From contig URNX01000011.1 of NCBI GenBank assembly GCA_900549415.1, positions 22,855 to 86,854 on the forward strand: DNA of 64,000 nucleotides, read 5' to 3'. Origin of the DNA: an uncultured bacterium (GTDB taxonomy: Bacteria; Verrucomicrobiota; Lentisphaeria; Victivallales; UBA1829). The notes under the pieces are model-generated. The model saw only the letters and a program-made list of their open reading frames with translations, did no database searches and had not been told where the DNA came from. Positions 1 to 8,746 of the stretch are shown piece by piece (the first letter of the stretch is position 1; every line of letters starts with the position of its first letter). The translations under genes were made by a program, and so were the position numbers.

Positions 1-112
1 AGACGGAGATGTTCTTATACGGATCTTTTTCCTCCTCCTGCGTTTTTTCCCGGGCGAAGAGAGCGGGGAAGAGTCCGGCGGTCAGAAGCAGAATCAGAAA
101 GAGTTTTCCCAT
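1..112 (-). CDS. Partial secreted protein, N-terminus only
   Basis: The ATG at 110-112 opens a minus-strand frame that runs off the window start without a stop, leaving 37 residues. They begin MGKLFLILLLTAGLFPALFA, a textbook signal peptide with a probable cleavage after the last Ala, followed by a charged stretch (REKTQEEEKDPYKN). The gene lies 12 bases downstream of tadA on the same strand, so it is probably the next cistron of the waaA-thiC-tadA operon. Export is well supported; nothing in the visible part identifies the function. Confidence 0.6.
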   Translation of the reverse strand, partial: MGKLFLILLLTAGLFPALFAREKTQEEEKDPYKNISV

Positions 113-124
113 AGCGTCACCTTG

Positions 125-613
125 TTATTTTTTCCTGACCCGTGCGAAGAAGGCGCGGATCAGAGCTTTGCATTCCTCTTCGAGCACGCCGCCTGTGACC
201 TGCACGCGGTGCAGCATGCCGGGGAAGCCGGTTACATCCAGCGCAGAACCGGCACAGCCGGAGCGCGGATCCGCCATTCCATAGACAACGCGGTCGACGC
301 GGGTGTTCACAAGAGCTCCGGCGCACATGGCGCACGGCTCTTTTGTGACATAGACCGTGACGCCGTCAAGTCTCCAGTCGCCGACTGCGGACGCCGCGGC
401 TGTCATGGCGAGAAGTTCGGCGTGCGCGGTGGCGTCTTTCAGCGTTTCGACCTGGTTCCAGCCGCGGGCGATGATGACGCCGTCTTTGACGGCGACGGCG
501 CCGATGGGGACTTCATTGTTTTCCGCGGCGGTTTCCGCCAGACGCAGCGCCGCGCGCATGAAGTACTCGTCGTTGAGAAACGGCGCGGCGGAGTCGTCGG
601 GGGCAGCGGTCAT
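125..613 (-). CDS. tadA: tRNA-specific adenosine deaminase TadA
   Basis: A 162-residue cytidine/deoxycytidylate-deaminase-fold enzyme that converts A34 to inosine in the anticodon of tRNA-Arg(ACG). The zinc site is complete: HAE at residues 64-66, with Glu66 the proton shuttle, and PCAMC at 93-97 with Cys94 and Cys97. Length is normal for TadA. I start it at the ATG at 611-613, not the frame opening at 673, because it forms an ATGA overlap with the thiC stop (610-612) and gives the usual family length; translational coupling to thiC is likely. A guanine-deaminase-like paralogue is the only real alternative, and the tight PCxxC spacing and length favour TadA. Confidence 0.93.
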   Translation of the reverse strand: MTAAPDDSAAPFLNDEYFMRAALRLAETAAENNEVPIGAVAVKDGVIIARGWNQVETLKDATAHAELLAMTAAASAVGDWRLDGVTVYVTKEPCAMCAGALVNTRVDRVVYGMADPRSGCAGSALDVTGFPGMLHRVQVTGGVLEEECKALIRAFFARVRKK

Positions 614-1908
614 TGTCTGTTCCCGTTCTTCAGGTCGGAGCTGATGCGCATGGAGCAGAAGTCGGGGCCGCACATGGTGCAGTACTTGGAGCCGTGCTGC
701 GGCTTGACCTGGGAGGCGTCGATGGCGCGTTTGCGGTATTCGCGTGCGCGGTCGGGGTCGAGCGCGAGGTCGAACTGCTTGTCCCAGTCGAATTCCGCGC
801 GTGCGCGTCCGATGGCGTTGTCGCGGTCGACAGCACCCGGTTTCTTGAGCGCGACGTCTGCGGCGTGCGCGGCGATTTTGAATGCGATCACGCCGTTGCG
901 GACGTCTTCCGCTTCGGGCAGGCCGATGTGTTCCATGGGGGTGACGTAACAGAGCATGGCGGCGCCGTAGTATGCGCCGGCGGTTCCGCCGATGGAGGCG
1001 ACGATGTGGTCATAGCCGGGGGCGCAGTCGATGACAACGGGACCGAGAATGTAGAACGGAGCGTCGCCGCAGACTTCCTGTTCGCGCTTCATGTTCATTT
1101 CGATTTCGTTGAACGGGACGTGTCCGGGGCCTTCGACCATGGACTGCACGCCGGCGGCGCGGCAGCGGCGGACGAGTTCGCCGAGAGTGTCGAGTTCTGC
1201 GAACTGGGCTTCATCGCTGGCGTCCGCGAGACATCCGGGGCGGAGACCGTCGCCGAGAGAGAGGGTGACATCGTAGTCGAGGCAGATGTTGAGGATGTCG
1301 TCGAACGCGGAATAGAAGGGGTTCTCCTTGTCGTAGCGATCCATCCAGCGGGCGATCAGCGAACCGCCGCGGCTGACGATTCCGAGAACGCGCTTGAGCG
1401 CAATGGGGACATACTTGTGGAGCAGCCCCGGGTGAATGGTCATGTAGTCGACGCCCTGTTTTGCCTGAGAGAGGATCGTGTTGACAACAGTCTTCTCGTC
1501 GAAGTTGTCGGCGCCGTATTTTGCGACGATTTCATAGACGGGGACGGTTCCGACGGGGATCGGGCTTGCGGCGATGATGGAGGAACGGATGAGGTCGATG
1601 TCTCCGCCCGTGCTGAGATCCATGACGGTATCCGCTCCGTAGCGGATCGCCTGGTCGAGTTTGCGTTTTTCGGCCTGCGGGCAGCTGGAGGTGGAGGAGT
1701 TGCCGATATTGGCGTTGATCTTGGTCAGCAGCTCGCGTCCGATGCCCATCGGGACGAGGTTTTTGTGGTTGATGTTGGCGGGGATGACAATGCGTCCGTC
1801 CGCAACACGCTCCCGGATGAATTCGACCGGACGGAGTTCTTTTTCCGCGACGGCTTGAATCTGAGGTGTGACGATCCCTTCACGGGCCGACTGCATTTGC
1901 GTTTTCAA
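610..1908 (-). CDS. thiC: Phosphomethylpyrimidine synthase ThiC
   Basis: A 432-residue radical SAM enzyme converting aminoimidazole ribotide to HMP phosphate in thiamine synthesis. The C-terminal CX2CX4C cluster motif (CTMCGPDFC, Cys410/413/418) binds the 4Fe-4S cluster. The protein is of the short ThiC class, without the long N-terminal extension of the enterobacterial enzyme. I prefer the TTG start at 1906-1908: it overlaps the waaA stop as TTGA and has GGAG about 8 bases upstream, while the ATG at 1894-1896 lies 20 bases from that site. No thi-box riboswitch is visible before this operon and no other thiamine gene is in the window. Confidence 0.95.
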   Translation of the reverse strand: MKTQMQSAREGIVTPQIQAVAEKELRPVEFIRERVADGRIVIPANINHKNLVPMGIGRELLTKINANIGNSSTSSCPQAEKRKLDQAIRYGADTVMDLSTGGDIDLIRSSIIAASPIPVGTVPVYEIVAKYGADNFDEKTVVNTILSQAKQGVDYMTIHPGLLHKYVPIALKRVLGIVSRGGSLIARWMDRYDKENPFYSAFDDILNICLDYDVTLSLGDGLRPGCLADASDEAQFAELDTLGELVRRCRAAGVQSMVEGPGHVPFNEIEMNMKREQEVCGDAPFYILGPVVIDCAPGYDHIVASIGGTAGAYYGAAMLCYVTPMEHIGLPEAEDVRNGVIAFKIAAHAADVALKKPGAVDRDNAIGRARAEFDWDKQFDLALDPDRAREYRKRAIDASQVKPQHGSKYCTMCGPDFCSMRISSDLKNGNRQ

Positions 1909-3197
1909 AACAGTTTCTCCAATATTTCGATATTTTTTGCGATGGCTCCGCTGTGCGCGGTGATGGCGTCATGCGCGCGCCGTCCGAGCTTGCTGCGCAG
2001 TTCGGTGTCGGCGGAGAGCATGTAGAGCGCGCGGCGGAGTTCCTCGCAGGTTTCTACGGTGAGTACGGCGTCGGCCTTCTTGAGAATATCCATGGCTTCG
2101 CGGAAATTGCGCAGTTCGCGTCCGCAGACAATCGCCTTTCCGAGCACGGCCGGCTCGATGATATTCTGCCCGTCGCGGTTTCCCGCAAGGGTTTTGCCCA
2201 TGATGACAATGTCCGACGCCGCAATGAATCCGAGCAGTTCGCCCGTGGTGTCGGCAAGCAGACAGTCTGCAAATTTGAAATCTCCGGATTTTGTTCCGGT
2301 CGACCGGCGGATGAAGTTGAGTTTGTTTGCCTTGAGCAGTTCCGCGAGTTCGGCTCCGCGTTCGGCGTGGCGGGGAACGAGAATCAGCACGGCGTCTTTG
2401 CATTGTTCGCGGAGTTTGAGGAACGCTTCCACGATCATTTTCTCTTCGCCGAAGTGCGTGCTTGCTCCGATGATGACCGGCGCGGCGCTGGGCGGGAAGA
2501 CCTCGGTGAGATCGGGAAGTTTGAAGTTGTCCGGCACGCGCTGGTCGAATTTGATGTTTCCGCCGACGCTGATGCGGTCCGCCATGTCGGGCGCAACCAT
2601 GAGGTAGCGTTCCCGGTCGGCCTCGGTCTGCACGCAGATTGCGTTGAAGCAGCGCAGAAGCGGCGCGAAGAAGAAGCGGAAACGGCGGTATCCGTGCATC
2701 GAGTGGTCGGACATGCGCGCATTGACGAGCGCGAGCGGAATGCCGCGTCTTTTTGCAACGTTCAGCAGGTTCGGCCAGATCTCCGTCTCAAAAATGATGA
2801 GTCCGGAGGGCTGAATCAGCTTGAAGGTGTGGCAGACGAACGGGAGAAAGTCGATGGGGCAGAAGATGACCTCCACGCCGTCGGGCACTTTCTTCTGCGC
2901 AATTTCCTGCGCGGTTGTGGTGGTGGTTGAGAGAACGAAACGGCGGTTCGGGTTGACTTTGCGCCACGCCTGAAGCGCGGTGAGGGCGAGGTTGGTTTCG
3001 CCGACGCTTACCGCATGCATCCAGACGGGATGGTCGAGCGCTTTCAGACGCGCTTTTTTCTCCTCGGAGAAGATGGAGAAGCGTTCGGGATAAGAGCGTT
3101 TGATTCCCGGGCGGCGGATCAGCTTGACGAGCAGTCCCGGCAGGAAAAACAGGAACGCCAGCGGAAAGAACAGGTTATATAATATGTAAAACAGCAT
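1905..3197 (-). CDS. waaA: 3-deoxy-D-manno-octulosonic acid (Kdo) transferase
   Basis: A 430-residue GT-B glycosyltransferase that adds Kdo to lipid A precursors at the inner membrane. The N-terminus is a membrane anchor (about residues 1-28, Leu/Phe-rich), followed by the family HAVSVGETN motif around residues 61-69 with the catalytic Glu67. The C-terminal half carries the nucleotide-binding features including the MGKTLAG and EPAVLGK segments. The start at 3195-3197 has AAAGGAG just upstream and gives the normal length; an upstream frame extension has no such site. First gene of a minus operon with thiC and tadA. It implies the organism makes LPS with a Kdo core. Confidence 0.93.
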   Translation of the reverse strand: MLFYILYNLFFPLAFLFFLPGLLVKLIRRPGIKRSYPERFSIFSEEKKARLKALDHPVWMHAVSVGETNLALTALQAWRKVNPNRRFVLSTTTTTAQEIAQKKVPDGVEVIFCPIDFLPFVCHTFKLIQPSGLIIFETEIWPNLLNVAKRRGIPLALVNARMSDHSMHGYRRFRFFFAPLLRCFNAICVQTEADRERYLMVAPDMADRISVGGNIKFDQRVPDNFKLPDLTEVFPPSAAPVIIGASTHFGEEKMIVEAFLKLREQCKDAVLILVPRHAERGAELAELLKANKLNFIRRSTGTKSGDFKFADCLLADTTGELLGFIAASDIVIMGKTLAGNRDGQNIIEPAVLGKAIVCGRELRNFREAMDILKKADAVLTVETCEELRRALYMLSADTELRSKLGRRAHDAITAHSGAIAKNIEILEKLF

Positions 3198-3283
3198 AGA
3201 AGCTCCTTTCAGTACATTCCGATACATTAGCCTGTTTTTTAAAAAAATCCAGTTTTATACGAAAAAAAACTTATAATCCTCTC

Positions 3284-3311
3284 TTGAATTTACGAACCTT
3301 TGCGCTATACT
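3284..3311 (+). promoter_or_regulatory. Predicted sigma-70 promoter of tolB
   Basis: TTGAAT at 3284-3289 and TATACT at 3306-3311 are separated by 16 bases. Transcription would start near 3318, about 40 bases before the tolB ATG. The site lies in the AT-rich gap between divergent waaA and tolB. Confidence 0.55.
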
Positions 3312-3356
3312 TTATCTCGTAAAACGGAAAATCTTAAAAAACGGAAGGACACAGAT

Positions 3357-4550
3357 ATGCGGATTTTTCTCCTGGCTCTCGCTCTCGTATTCGGAATGAC
3401 CTCATTCGCCGACATCGTCGACCACACCGTCGGCGCACAGGCGGCGATCAACGACACGCTCCTGTTCCGCGGCATTCAGGGCAATGAGGAACTCAACCGC
3501 TATCTTGCCCGCGACCTTGAAAACTGCGGCTGGTTCGATATCGTCCGCAATGGCGTTTCCAACTATGTTGTTTCCGGTTCCGCTTCCGGCAATTCCGTTC
3601 AGCTGGATCTTTCCAACGGAGCGGGAATGCGCATCACCACGATCACCGCGACGGGATCCGATGTTTCCGCGACCTCCAAGCGCGCGGTTGACGCTCTGCT
3701 CAAGTTCCTCTACAAGATTCCCGGAATCTGTTCCACCAAAATCATCTTCGTCGCGGAGACCGGAAAGTTCCAGAAGGAAATCTACATGTGCGATTACGAC
3801 GGTGCGAACGTCACCCGCCTTACTGCGAACGGCGGGCTCTCGCTTGATCCGCTCTGGGTTCCGGGCGGACGCTCCATTGTCTACAGCTATGTCGGGCGCA
3901 CCTATTCGACTTTGATTGAACTCTCTCTGAATCCGCAGCGCAACCGCCGCCTTGCCCGTTTCACCGGACTCAACGCCGGCGGCAGAATTTCTCCCGACGG
4001 ACAGAAAGTCGCTTTGATTCTCAGCAAGGACAACCAGGTCGATCTCTATGTCCGCAGCGTCAACGGCACGGAAATGCGCCGTCTGACGAACGACAAAGCG
4101 GTCGAAGCGTCGCCTTCCTGGTCACCGGACGGCAAGTACATCTGTTACGTTTCCGACGCCGGAACCGGACGTCCGCGTCTGCACATCATCCCTGCGAACG
4201 GCGGTTTTGCGAAACGCGTTCCGGGTGCGCTCGGCAGCGAAAGTGTTTCTCCGTCCTGGAGCAAGGACGGCAAGATCGCCTATTCCGCGAAGCTCGGGAA
4301 CTATACGGTCGCGATTGTTGACGCCGAAGGCAAAAAAGCTCCGGCCCGGTCGAAACAGCAGTATGGACCGCTGAAGCTCGGCAAGGGCGACTGGGAAAGC
4401 CCGTCGTGGGCTCCGGACAACCGCCACGTGGTCTGCTCCCGCAACTACGGCATCTATGTTGTCGACACCTGGAAGGGAACGGCGCGTCAGATTCTGGGCG
4501 GCAAATCGAAACTGAGTCTGCCCGACTGGTCGGAAATTCTTTATTACTGA
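3357..4550 (+). CDS. tolB: Tol-Pal system protein TolB
   Basis: A 397-residue periplasmic protein with signal peptide MRIFLLALALVFGMTSFA, an N-terminal TolB domain (VGAQAAINDTLLFRGI onward) and a C-terminal six-bladed propeller built from WSPDGK-type blades (for example SPSWSPDGKYICYVS and SPSWSKDGKIAYS). TolB links Pal to the inner-membrane TolQRA complex and supports outer-membrane constriction at division. The start at 3357 is set by GGAAGG upstream and by the signal peptide. No pal or tolQRA gene adjoins it; a TolQ/TolR/TolA-like set lies 42 kb away at 45518-48160. folC follows after 14 bases. Confidence 0.9.
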   Translation: MRIFLLALALVFGMTSFADIVDHTVGAQAAINDTLLFRGIQGNEELNRYLARDLENCGWFDIVRNGVSNYVVSGSASGNSVQLDLSNGAGMRITTITATGSDVSATSKRAVDALLKFLYKIPGICSTKIIFVAETGKFQKEIYMCDYDGANVTRLTANGGLSLDPLWVPGGRSIVYSYVGRTYSTLIELSLNPQRNRRLARFTGLNAGGRISPDGQKVALILSKDNQVDLYVRSVNGTEMRRLTNDKAVEASPSWSPDGKYICYVSDAGTGRPRLHIIPANGGFAKRVPGALGSESVSPSWSKDGKIAYSAKLGNYTVAIVDAEGKKAPARSKQQYGPLKLGKGDWESPSWAPDNRHVVCSRNYGIYVVDTWKGTARQILGGKSKLSLPDWSEILYY

Positions 4551-4564
4551 GGAGATCCGTTCCG

Positions 4565-5827
4565 ATGGATTTCAAATGGCTGGATTCGGTCGGGTTCTTT
4601 GCGATCGACCTCGGACTTGACCGGATGCTGGAGCTTCTGAAGCGTCTCGGCAATCCGGAGCGCAGTCTCCGCTTCATCCATGTCGCGGGGAGCAACGGCA
4701 AGGGCTCCGTCTGCACCTTTCTTGAGAACGGACTGCGCGGTTGCGGATATTCGACGGGGTTCTATTCTTCGCCGCACCTGATTCGGCTTGCCGAACGTTT
4801 CCGCATCAACGGGAAGACGGTTGCCGATGCTCCGTTTGAGCGCGCGGCGGAGACGGTTCGTCCGGTTGTCGAATCCATGCGCGGGGAAGGGAACGGGCCG
4901 ACCTATTTTGAAATTACAACCGCAATTGCCACGGTTCTGTTTGCTCAGCAGAACGTCGATTTTGTCGTCTGGGAGACGGGGCTTGGCGGGCGGCTGGATG
5001 CGACGAATGTTGTTGTGCCGGAGCTCTCGGTGATTACCGGAATTTCGCTGGAACACACGGAATGGCTTGGTTCGACTCTTGCCGCGATTGCGGGGGAAAA
5101 GGCCGGAATCATCAAAGACGGCGTCCCTGTGGTGTGCGGTCCGCTGAAGCCGGAAGCTCTGGAGGTGATCCGCCGGTTTTCCGCGGAGCGTCATGCGCCG
5201 CTGACGGAGGTTTCCGCTTACGATGGTTTGTTCCGGATTTTTCACCTGCCCGATGGTTCGCCGCGTCAGGAGCTGAGTCTGGAAGGTGAAACAGTCCGCA
5301 TTCCGCTGCCGGGAGCATACCAGCGGAACAATGCGAAAGTGGCGTCCGCCGCGCTGAAAATTCTTTCGGGGAAGTTCGGCTTCCCGCTGCATACGGCGCT
5401 GTTGTCTTTGGAACATGCCTGCTGGCCCGCCCGGATGCAGTTTCTACCGAATAAAAATCTGCTGATCGACGGGGCGCACAATCCCGAGGGAGCGGAAGCT
5501 CTTTCGGTTTCTCTGCGGGAACTTTATCCGGGGGCGAAATTTCACTTTATTTCCGGCTGTTTTGCGGATAAGAACGCATCGGAAGTTCTGCGTTTTCTTG
5601 CGCCGCTCGCACTGGATTTTTCTTTTATCGACTTCGACGGTTCCGGCCGTGCGGTCTGTTCTCCCGCGCACTTGACGGAGCTTCTGAAACAGTATGCGGA
5701 CTGTCCGTCGGCATCGCGCACGCTTGAAGAAGCCCTGTCGTCGCTTCCGCAGCCGGAGCTTACGGTTCTGACCGGGTCTCTGCACATGTGCGGCGAAGCC
5801 CTTGCGATTCTGGGGGAACCCTGCTGA
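4565..5827 (+). CDS. folC: Bifunctional folylpolyglutamate/dihydrofolate synthase
   Basis: A 420-residue Mur-ligase-family enzyme that adds glutamate to dihydropteroate and folates. The P-loop GSNGKGS is at residues 42-48, followed by the family segments SPHLIRLAERFRING, ETGLGGRLDATN and the C-terminal IDGAHNPEGAEAL ligase motif. The start follows GAGGAG with ordinary spacing, 14 bases after tolB, so the two are probably cotranscribed. Length is typical. FolC is well supported; whether it has both activities cannot be read from sequence. Confidence 0.93.
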   Translation: MDFKWLDSVGFFAIDLGLDRMLELLKRLGNPERSLRFIHVAGSNGKGSVCTFLENGLRGCGYSTGFYSSPHLIRLAERFRINGKTVADAPFERAAETVRPVVESMRGEGNGPTYFEITTAIATVLFAQQNVDFVVWETGLGGRLDATNVVVPELSVITGISLEHTEWLGSTLAAIAGEKAGIIKDGVPVVCGPLKPEALEVIRRFSAERHAPLTEVSAYDGLFRIFHLPDGSPRQELSLEGETVRIPLPGAYQRNNAKVASAALKILSGKFGFPLHTALLSLEHACWPARMQFLPNKNLLIDGAHNPEGAEALSVSLRELYPGAKFHFISGCFADKNASEVLRFLAPLALDFSFIDFDGSGRAVCSPAHLTELLKQYADCPSASRTLEEALSSLPQPELTVLTGSLHMCGEALAILGEPC

Positions 5828-5869
5828 CGGCGGACTTGCACAATCTTCCGGGCTCCATTGCGTTATGGT

Positions 5870-6164
5870 ATGGAAAGAAGCTTTGCGGCCAAAAAGTGGT
5901 TGAGGGACTGCCTTTACGGCAAAGTCCGCGAGAGGAAGAGATGTCCGGAGGTCCGTTTGCCGGGATTCTGCATCGGCGCGGTCGTTCAGACGGAGATGCG
6001 TGCTTTATCTGTTTGAATTCAACCTGGATGAGGGTAAGTCCGCGCTTTCGCAGATCAGGGGAAGAGGATGTTTCAAAAAGCTTCTGCTGCCGAGGATGCC
6101 GCTTGCGATGATCCGCATGACTTTTGACTCGAACAAAGGGCGGATCTCCGGCGGGAAAAGCTGA
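5870..6164 (+). pseudogene. Possible small gene split by a frameshift
   Basis: The 364 bases between folC and the PhoR-type kinase hold two adjoining plus-strand reading frames. The first (5870-6016, 48 residues, from MERSFAAKKWLRDCLYG) ends at a TGA; the second, one frame over, can start at GTG 6000 and runs to 6164 (54 residues, including LYLFEFNLDEGKSALSQI). Their composition looks protein-like and a single-base indel near 6000 would join them into about 97 residues. I recognise neither half. There is no ribosome site before 5870; GGAG lies before 6000. It could be a decayed gene, two tiny genes, or an untranslated tail of the folC mRNA. Confidence 0.3.
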
Positions 6165-6173
6165 AGATCCGCC
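6139..6173. terminator. Inverted repeat between convergent genes
   Basis: GGCGGATCT at 6139-6147 and AGATCCGCC at 6165-6173 form a perfect 9-base stem with a 17-base loop, placed 19 bases from the end of the minus-strand kinase gene. No U-tract follows on either strand, so factor-independent termination is uncertain. Confidence 0.35.
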
Positions 6174-6191
6174 GCATTGGGACCTGAACAG

Positions 6192-7970
6192 TCAGCCGCG
6201 GGGCAGCTCGATGATGAAAGTCGAGCCTGTTCCCGGAGCGGATTCCAGACGGACATTGCCGTTGTGCGCGATGGCGATGTGCTTGACGATCGAGAGTCCA
6301 AGTCCCGTTCCGCCGAGCTTGCGGCTCCGCGCTTTGTCAACCCGGTAAAACCGTTCGAAAATGCGTTCGTGTTCACCTTCCGGAATGCCGCAGCCGTGAT
6401 CCTCGACTGCAATCAGTATGCGGGAGCCCGTTTCGGCTCCGGTGATGCGGACCGTTTCGCCGGAAGGACTGTATTTTACCGCATTGTCCACAAGGTTCAC
6501 AACCGCCTGTTCGAGAAGCGAGGAGTCGGCATTGATTTCCAGATTCTCCGGACAGTCGAGCAGGAGTTTCACTCCGGCGTTTTCGGCGCGGCTGGCGCAG
6601 AGTTCCATTGCCGTTTTGAGGATGCCCGCGAGGTTCTCTTTGCGGAAGGTGAAGAGCATTCCCTGTTCCGACGGGTTGGATTCCAGGGCGGAAAGACTCA
6701 GCACGTCGCTGACAAGCGCGGAGAGGCGGTCGGCATGGCGTCCGATGATCTCAAGGAACTTGCGGAGCGGCGGCGGGAAGGAATCCTCTTCGGCGGAGAG
6801 GGTCTCAACTGCGGTCTTGATAGCCGTGACCGGTGTTTTGATCTCGTGTGAGACATTGGCGACGAAATCGCGGCGCATCTCTTCGAGCTTGCGCATCCGG
6901 GTAACGTCGCGGATGACGACCACGGCGCCGGAAGGCTGGTCGCTGTCGGGGTCGGTCATGATTGAGCCGCGCAGGACGAGACGGCGTTTTTCCTCCGCAT
7001 CCCATTCGATTTCGTCTTCGGCGGGGGCATGTCCGGAGAGCAGATTTTTCACAAAATTCTGCATTTTCGGATTGCGGAGCACTTCATAGAGCGTGCGTCC
7101 TTCGACCGAATCCATTTTCAGATTCAGGATTTCCAGAGCGGAACGGTTTACGATAATCATGCGCAGATCGGGGTCAACCGCAATCACACCTTCGGACATG
7201 GAGGAGAGAATGGTTGAGAGCTCGTTCTTGCGGCTGGTGATGTCCGCAATCCGGAGTTTGAGCTGAACTGCCAGCGAGTTCACGGAAGCGGCGAGCGCGT
7301 TGATTTCCTCAATGGAGCCGGTTTCGGAAAGATGACGGTCAAGGTCTCCGTCCGCCATGCGGACAACCGAGCGGCGGACTTCCTCCAGCGGGCGGCTCAG
7401 GCGGCGGGAGATCAGGAGTCCGATTCCCATCGCGGCGAGGGCGAGGATGAGTGCGAATGCGAAGAGTTTCAGTTTCAGCGCGCCGATGCTCGTATCCACA
7501 GCCGCGAGCGGGAGGGAGAGACGGAAGGCTCCGACCGCGTTGCTTGCGTCGTCAATCAGCGGTTCGGCGACATAGAGCATGTCTTTCATGAGGGTGGAGC
7601 TGTAGCGCATGGAGACGGCGGGCTTGTGCTCGTCGAGCGCGTTTTTCAGTTCGGGGCGCTCCTCATGGTTCGGCATGTGGGCATAGTCGCTGCTGGAATC
7701 GTAGAGAACTTTTCCTTTGGCGTCGATGACCGTGAGTCTCGCGCCTGAAGCCGCCGCCGTCCTGTCGCAGAATTTGAGGAAGCCGGGCGTGTTGATTTTT
7801 TCGAGCAGAACCGGCTGCAGAATCGCGGCGCGGTGCAGAACTCCCTCACGGATGGAATCAATGTGAAATTCGCGGAAGATGTCTGTGGCGAACCATGCGG
7901 TCGGAATGATGGTGACGGCGATCAGAAGAAGGAACGCCGGATAGATCTGAAAGAAAAGACGCTTTCCCAT
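6192..7970 (-). CDS. PhoR-like sensor histidine kinase
   Basis: A 592-residue inner-membrane sensor kinase. Order: N-terminal membrane segment (residues about 8-28), periplasmic sensor region, second membrane helix near 165-187, HAMP domain, a PAS domain (around 245-350), then HisKA with the phospho-acceptor His375 in SHEIKTP and a HATPase_c domain with NAVKYSP, the GCGIP box and GGTGLGLSIVKH. It lies 12 bases downstream of the response regulator gene, so the two form a cognate pair. The architecture matches PhoR, which senses phosphate status through PstSCAB-PhoU, but no pst or phoU gene is in the window, so the signal is not shown. Confidence 0.88.
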   Translation of the reverse strand: MGKRLFFQIYPAFLLLIAVTIIPTAWFATDIFREFHIDSIREGVLHRAAILQPVLLEKINTPGFLKFCDRTAAASGARLTVIDAKGKVLYDSSSDYAHMPNHEERPELKNALDEHKPAVSMRYSSTLMKDMLYVAEPLIDDASNAVGAFRLSLPLAAVDTSIGALKLKLFAFALILALAAMGIGLLISRRLSRPLEEVRRSVVRMADGDLDRHLSETGSIEEINALAASVNSLAVQLKLRIADITSRKNELSTILSSMSEGVIAVDPDLRMIIVNRSALEILNLKMDSVEGRTLYEVLRNPKMQNFVKNLLSGHAPAEDEIEWDAEEKRRLVLRGSIMTDPDSDQPSGAVVVIRDVTRMRKLEEMRRDFVANVSHEIKTPVTAIKTAVETLSAEEDSFPPPLRKFLEIIGRHADRLSALVSDVLSLSALESNPSEQGMLFTFRKENLAGILKTAMELCASRAENAGVKLLLDCPENLEINADSSLLEQAVVNLVDNAVKYSPSGETVRITGAETGSRILIAVEDHGCGIPEGEHERIFERFYRVDKARSRKLGGTGLGLSIVKHIAIAHNGNVRLESAPGTGSTFIIELPRG

Positions 7971-7982
7971 TGTTCAGCTCCG

Positions 7983-8672
7983 TCAGTTGCATTTGAATTT
8001 GTAGCCGACGCCGCGGACCGTTTCGATGAGGTCGGCGTCGCCGAGTTTTTTGCGGAGACCGACGATCTGGACATCAACCGCGCGTTCGGTTACCGGGTAG
8101 TCGGAGCCCTTGATTTCGTTCACGATGCGGCTGCGGCTGTAGACCCAGCCGGGGCGTTTGGCGAGCAGACGCAGAATTTCAAATTCGGTGAAGGTGAGGT
8201 CGAGCGGTTTGCCGGCGATGGAGGCTTCGCGCCGGCCGAGGTCGAGCACGAATGTTCCGCGGCGGATCACTTCACCGGCTTCCTCGTCCTTCTTTTCCGC
8301 CGTGCGGCGCAGGAGCGCGCGGAGGCGTGCGATCAGAACTTTTGTGCTGAACGGCTTCGGAACATAATCATCGGCGCCGACTTCGAGCCCGGAGACGACG
8401 TCCGCTTCCTCGCCTTTGGCGGTCATCATGATGATCGGAATGGTGCGGGTGTCGGGATTCTTGCGCAGTTCGCGGCAGACTTCGATGCCGTCCACGCCGG
8501 GGAGCATGAGGTCGAGAAGAATGCCGTCGGGACGGATTGCGGTTGCGCGTTCGATTGCCTCTTCGCCGGTTTCCACGCAGTCCACAAGGTAGCCTTCGCG
8601 CTCCAGATTGTATTTTACCAGTTCGAGAATATCTTCCTCATCATCTACAACGAGGATTCGTCCTTTGCTCAT
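7983..8672 (-). CDS. OmpR/PhoB-family response regulator
   Basis: A 229-residue two-domain regulator. The receiver domain has the acidic pair VVDDEED, phospho-acceptor Asp54 in LLDLMLPG and the conserved Lys in PKPFS. The C-terminal winged helix shows the LTFTEFEILRLLAKRPGWVYSR and ERAVDVQIVGLRKKLGD segments typical of PhoB. It is followed by its kinase gene after 12 bases and preceded by rsmE after 74 bases, a gap that could hold its own promoter. PhoB is the closest named type, but the target genes are not visible here. Confidence 0.9.
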   Translation of the reverse strand: MSKGRILVVDDEEDILELVKYNLEREGYLVDCVETGEEAIERATAIRPDGILLDLMLPGVDGIEVCRELRKNPDTRTIPIIMMTAKGEEADVVSGLEVGADDYVPKPFSTKVLIARLRALLRRTAEKKDEEAGEVIRRGTFVLDLGRREASIAGKPLDLTFTEFEILRLLAKRPGWVYSRSRIVNEIKGSDYPVTERAVDVQIVGLRKKLGDADLIETVRGVGYKFKCN

Positions 8673-8746
8673 ACTTCCGCCTCCGGATGTTGGTTCAGTT
8701 TCTGAATACTATATCCGCACAGAATAAATCCTGTGTCAGCAGTTCG

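Noticed and set aside
613..2025. A 470-codon plus-strand open frame opposite thiC
   Set aside because: Asp/Val-rich shadow of thiC with no start signal; thiC carries the CX2CX4C motif.
3198..3356. TPP riboswitch before the waaA-thiC operon
   Set aside because: The gap is A/T-rich with long A and T runs and has no CTGAGA-type thi-box core.
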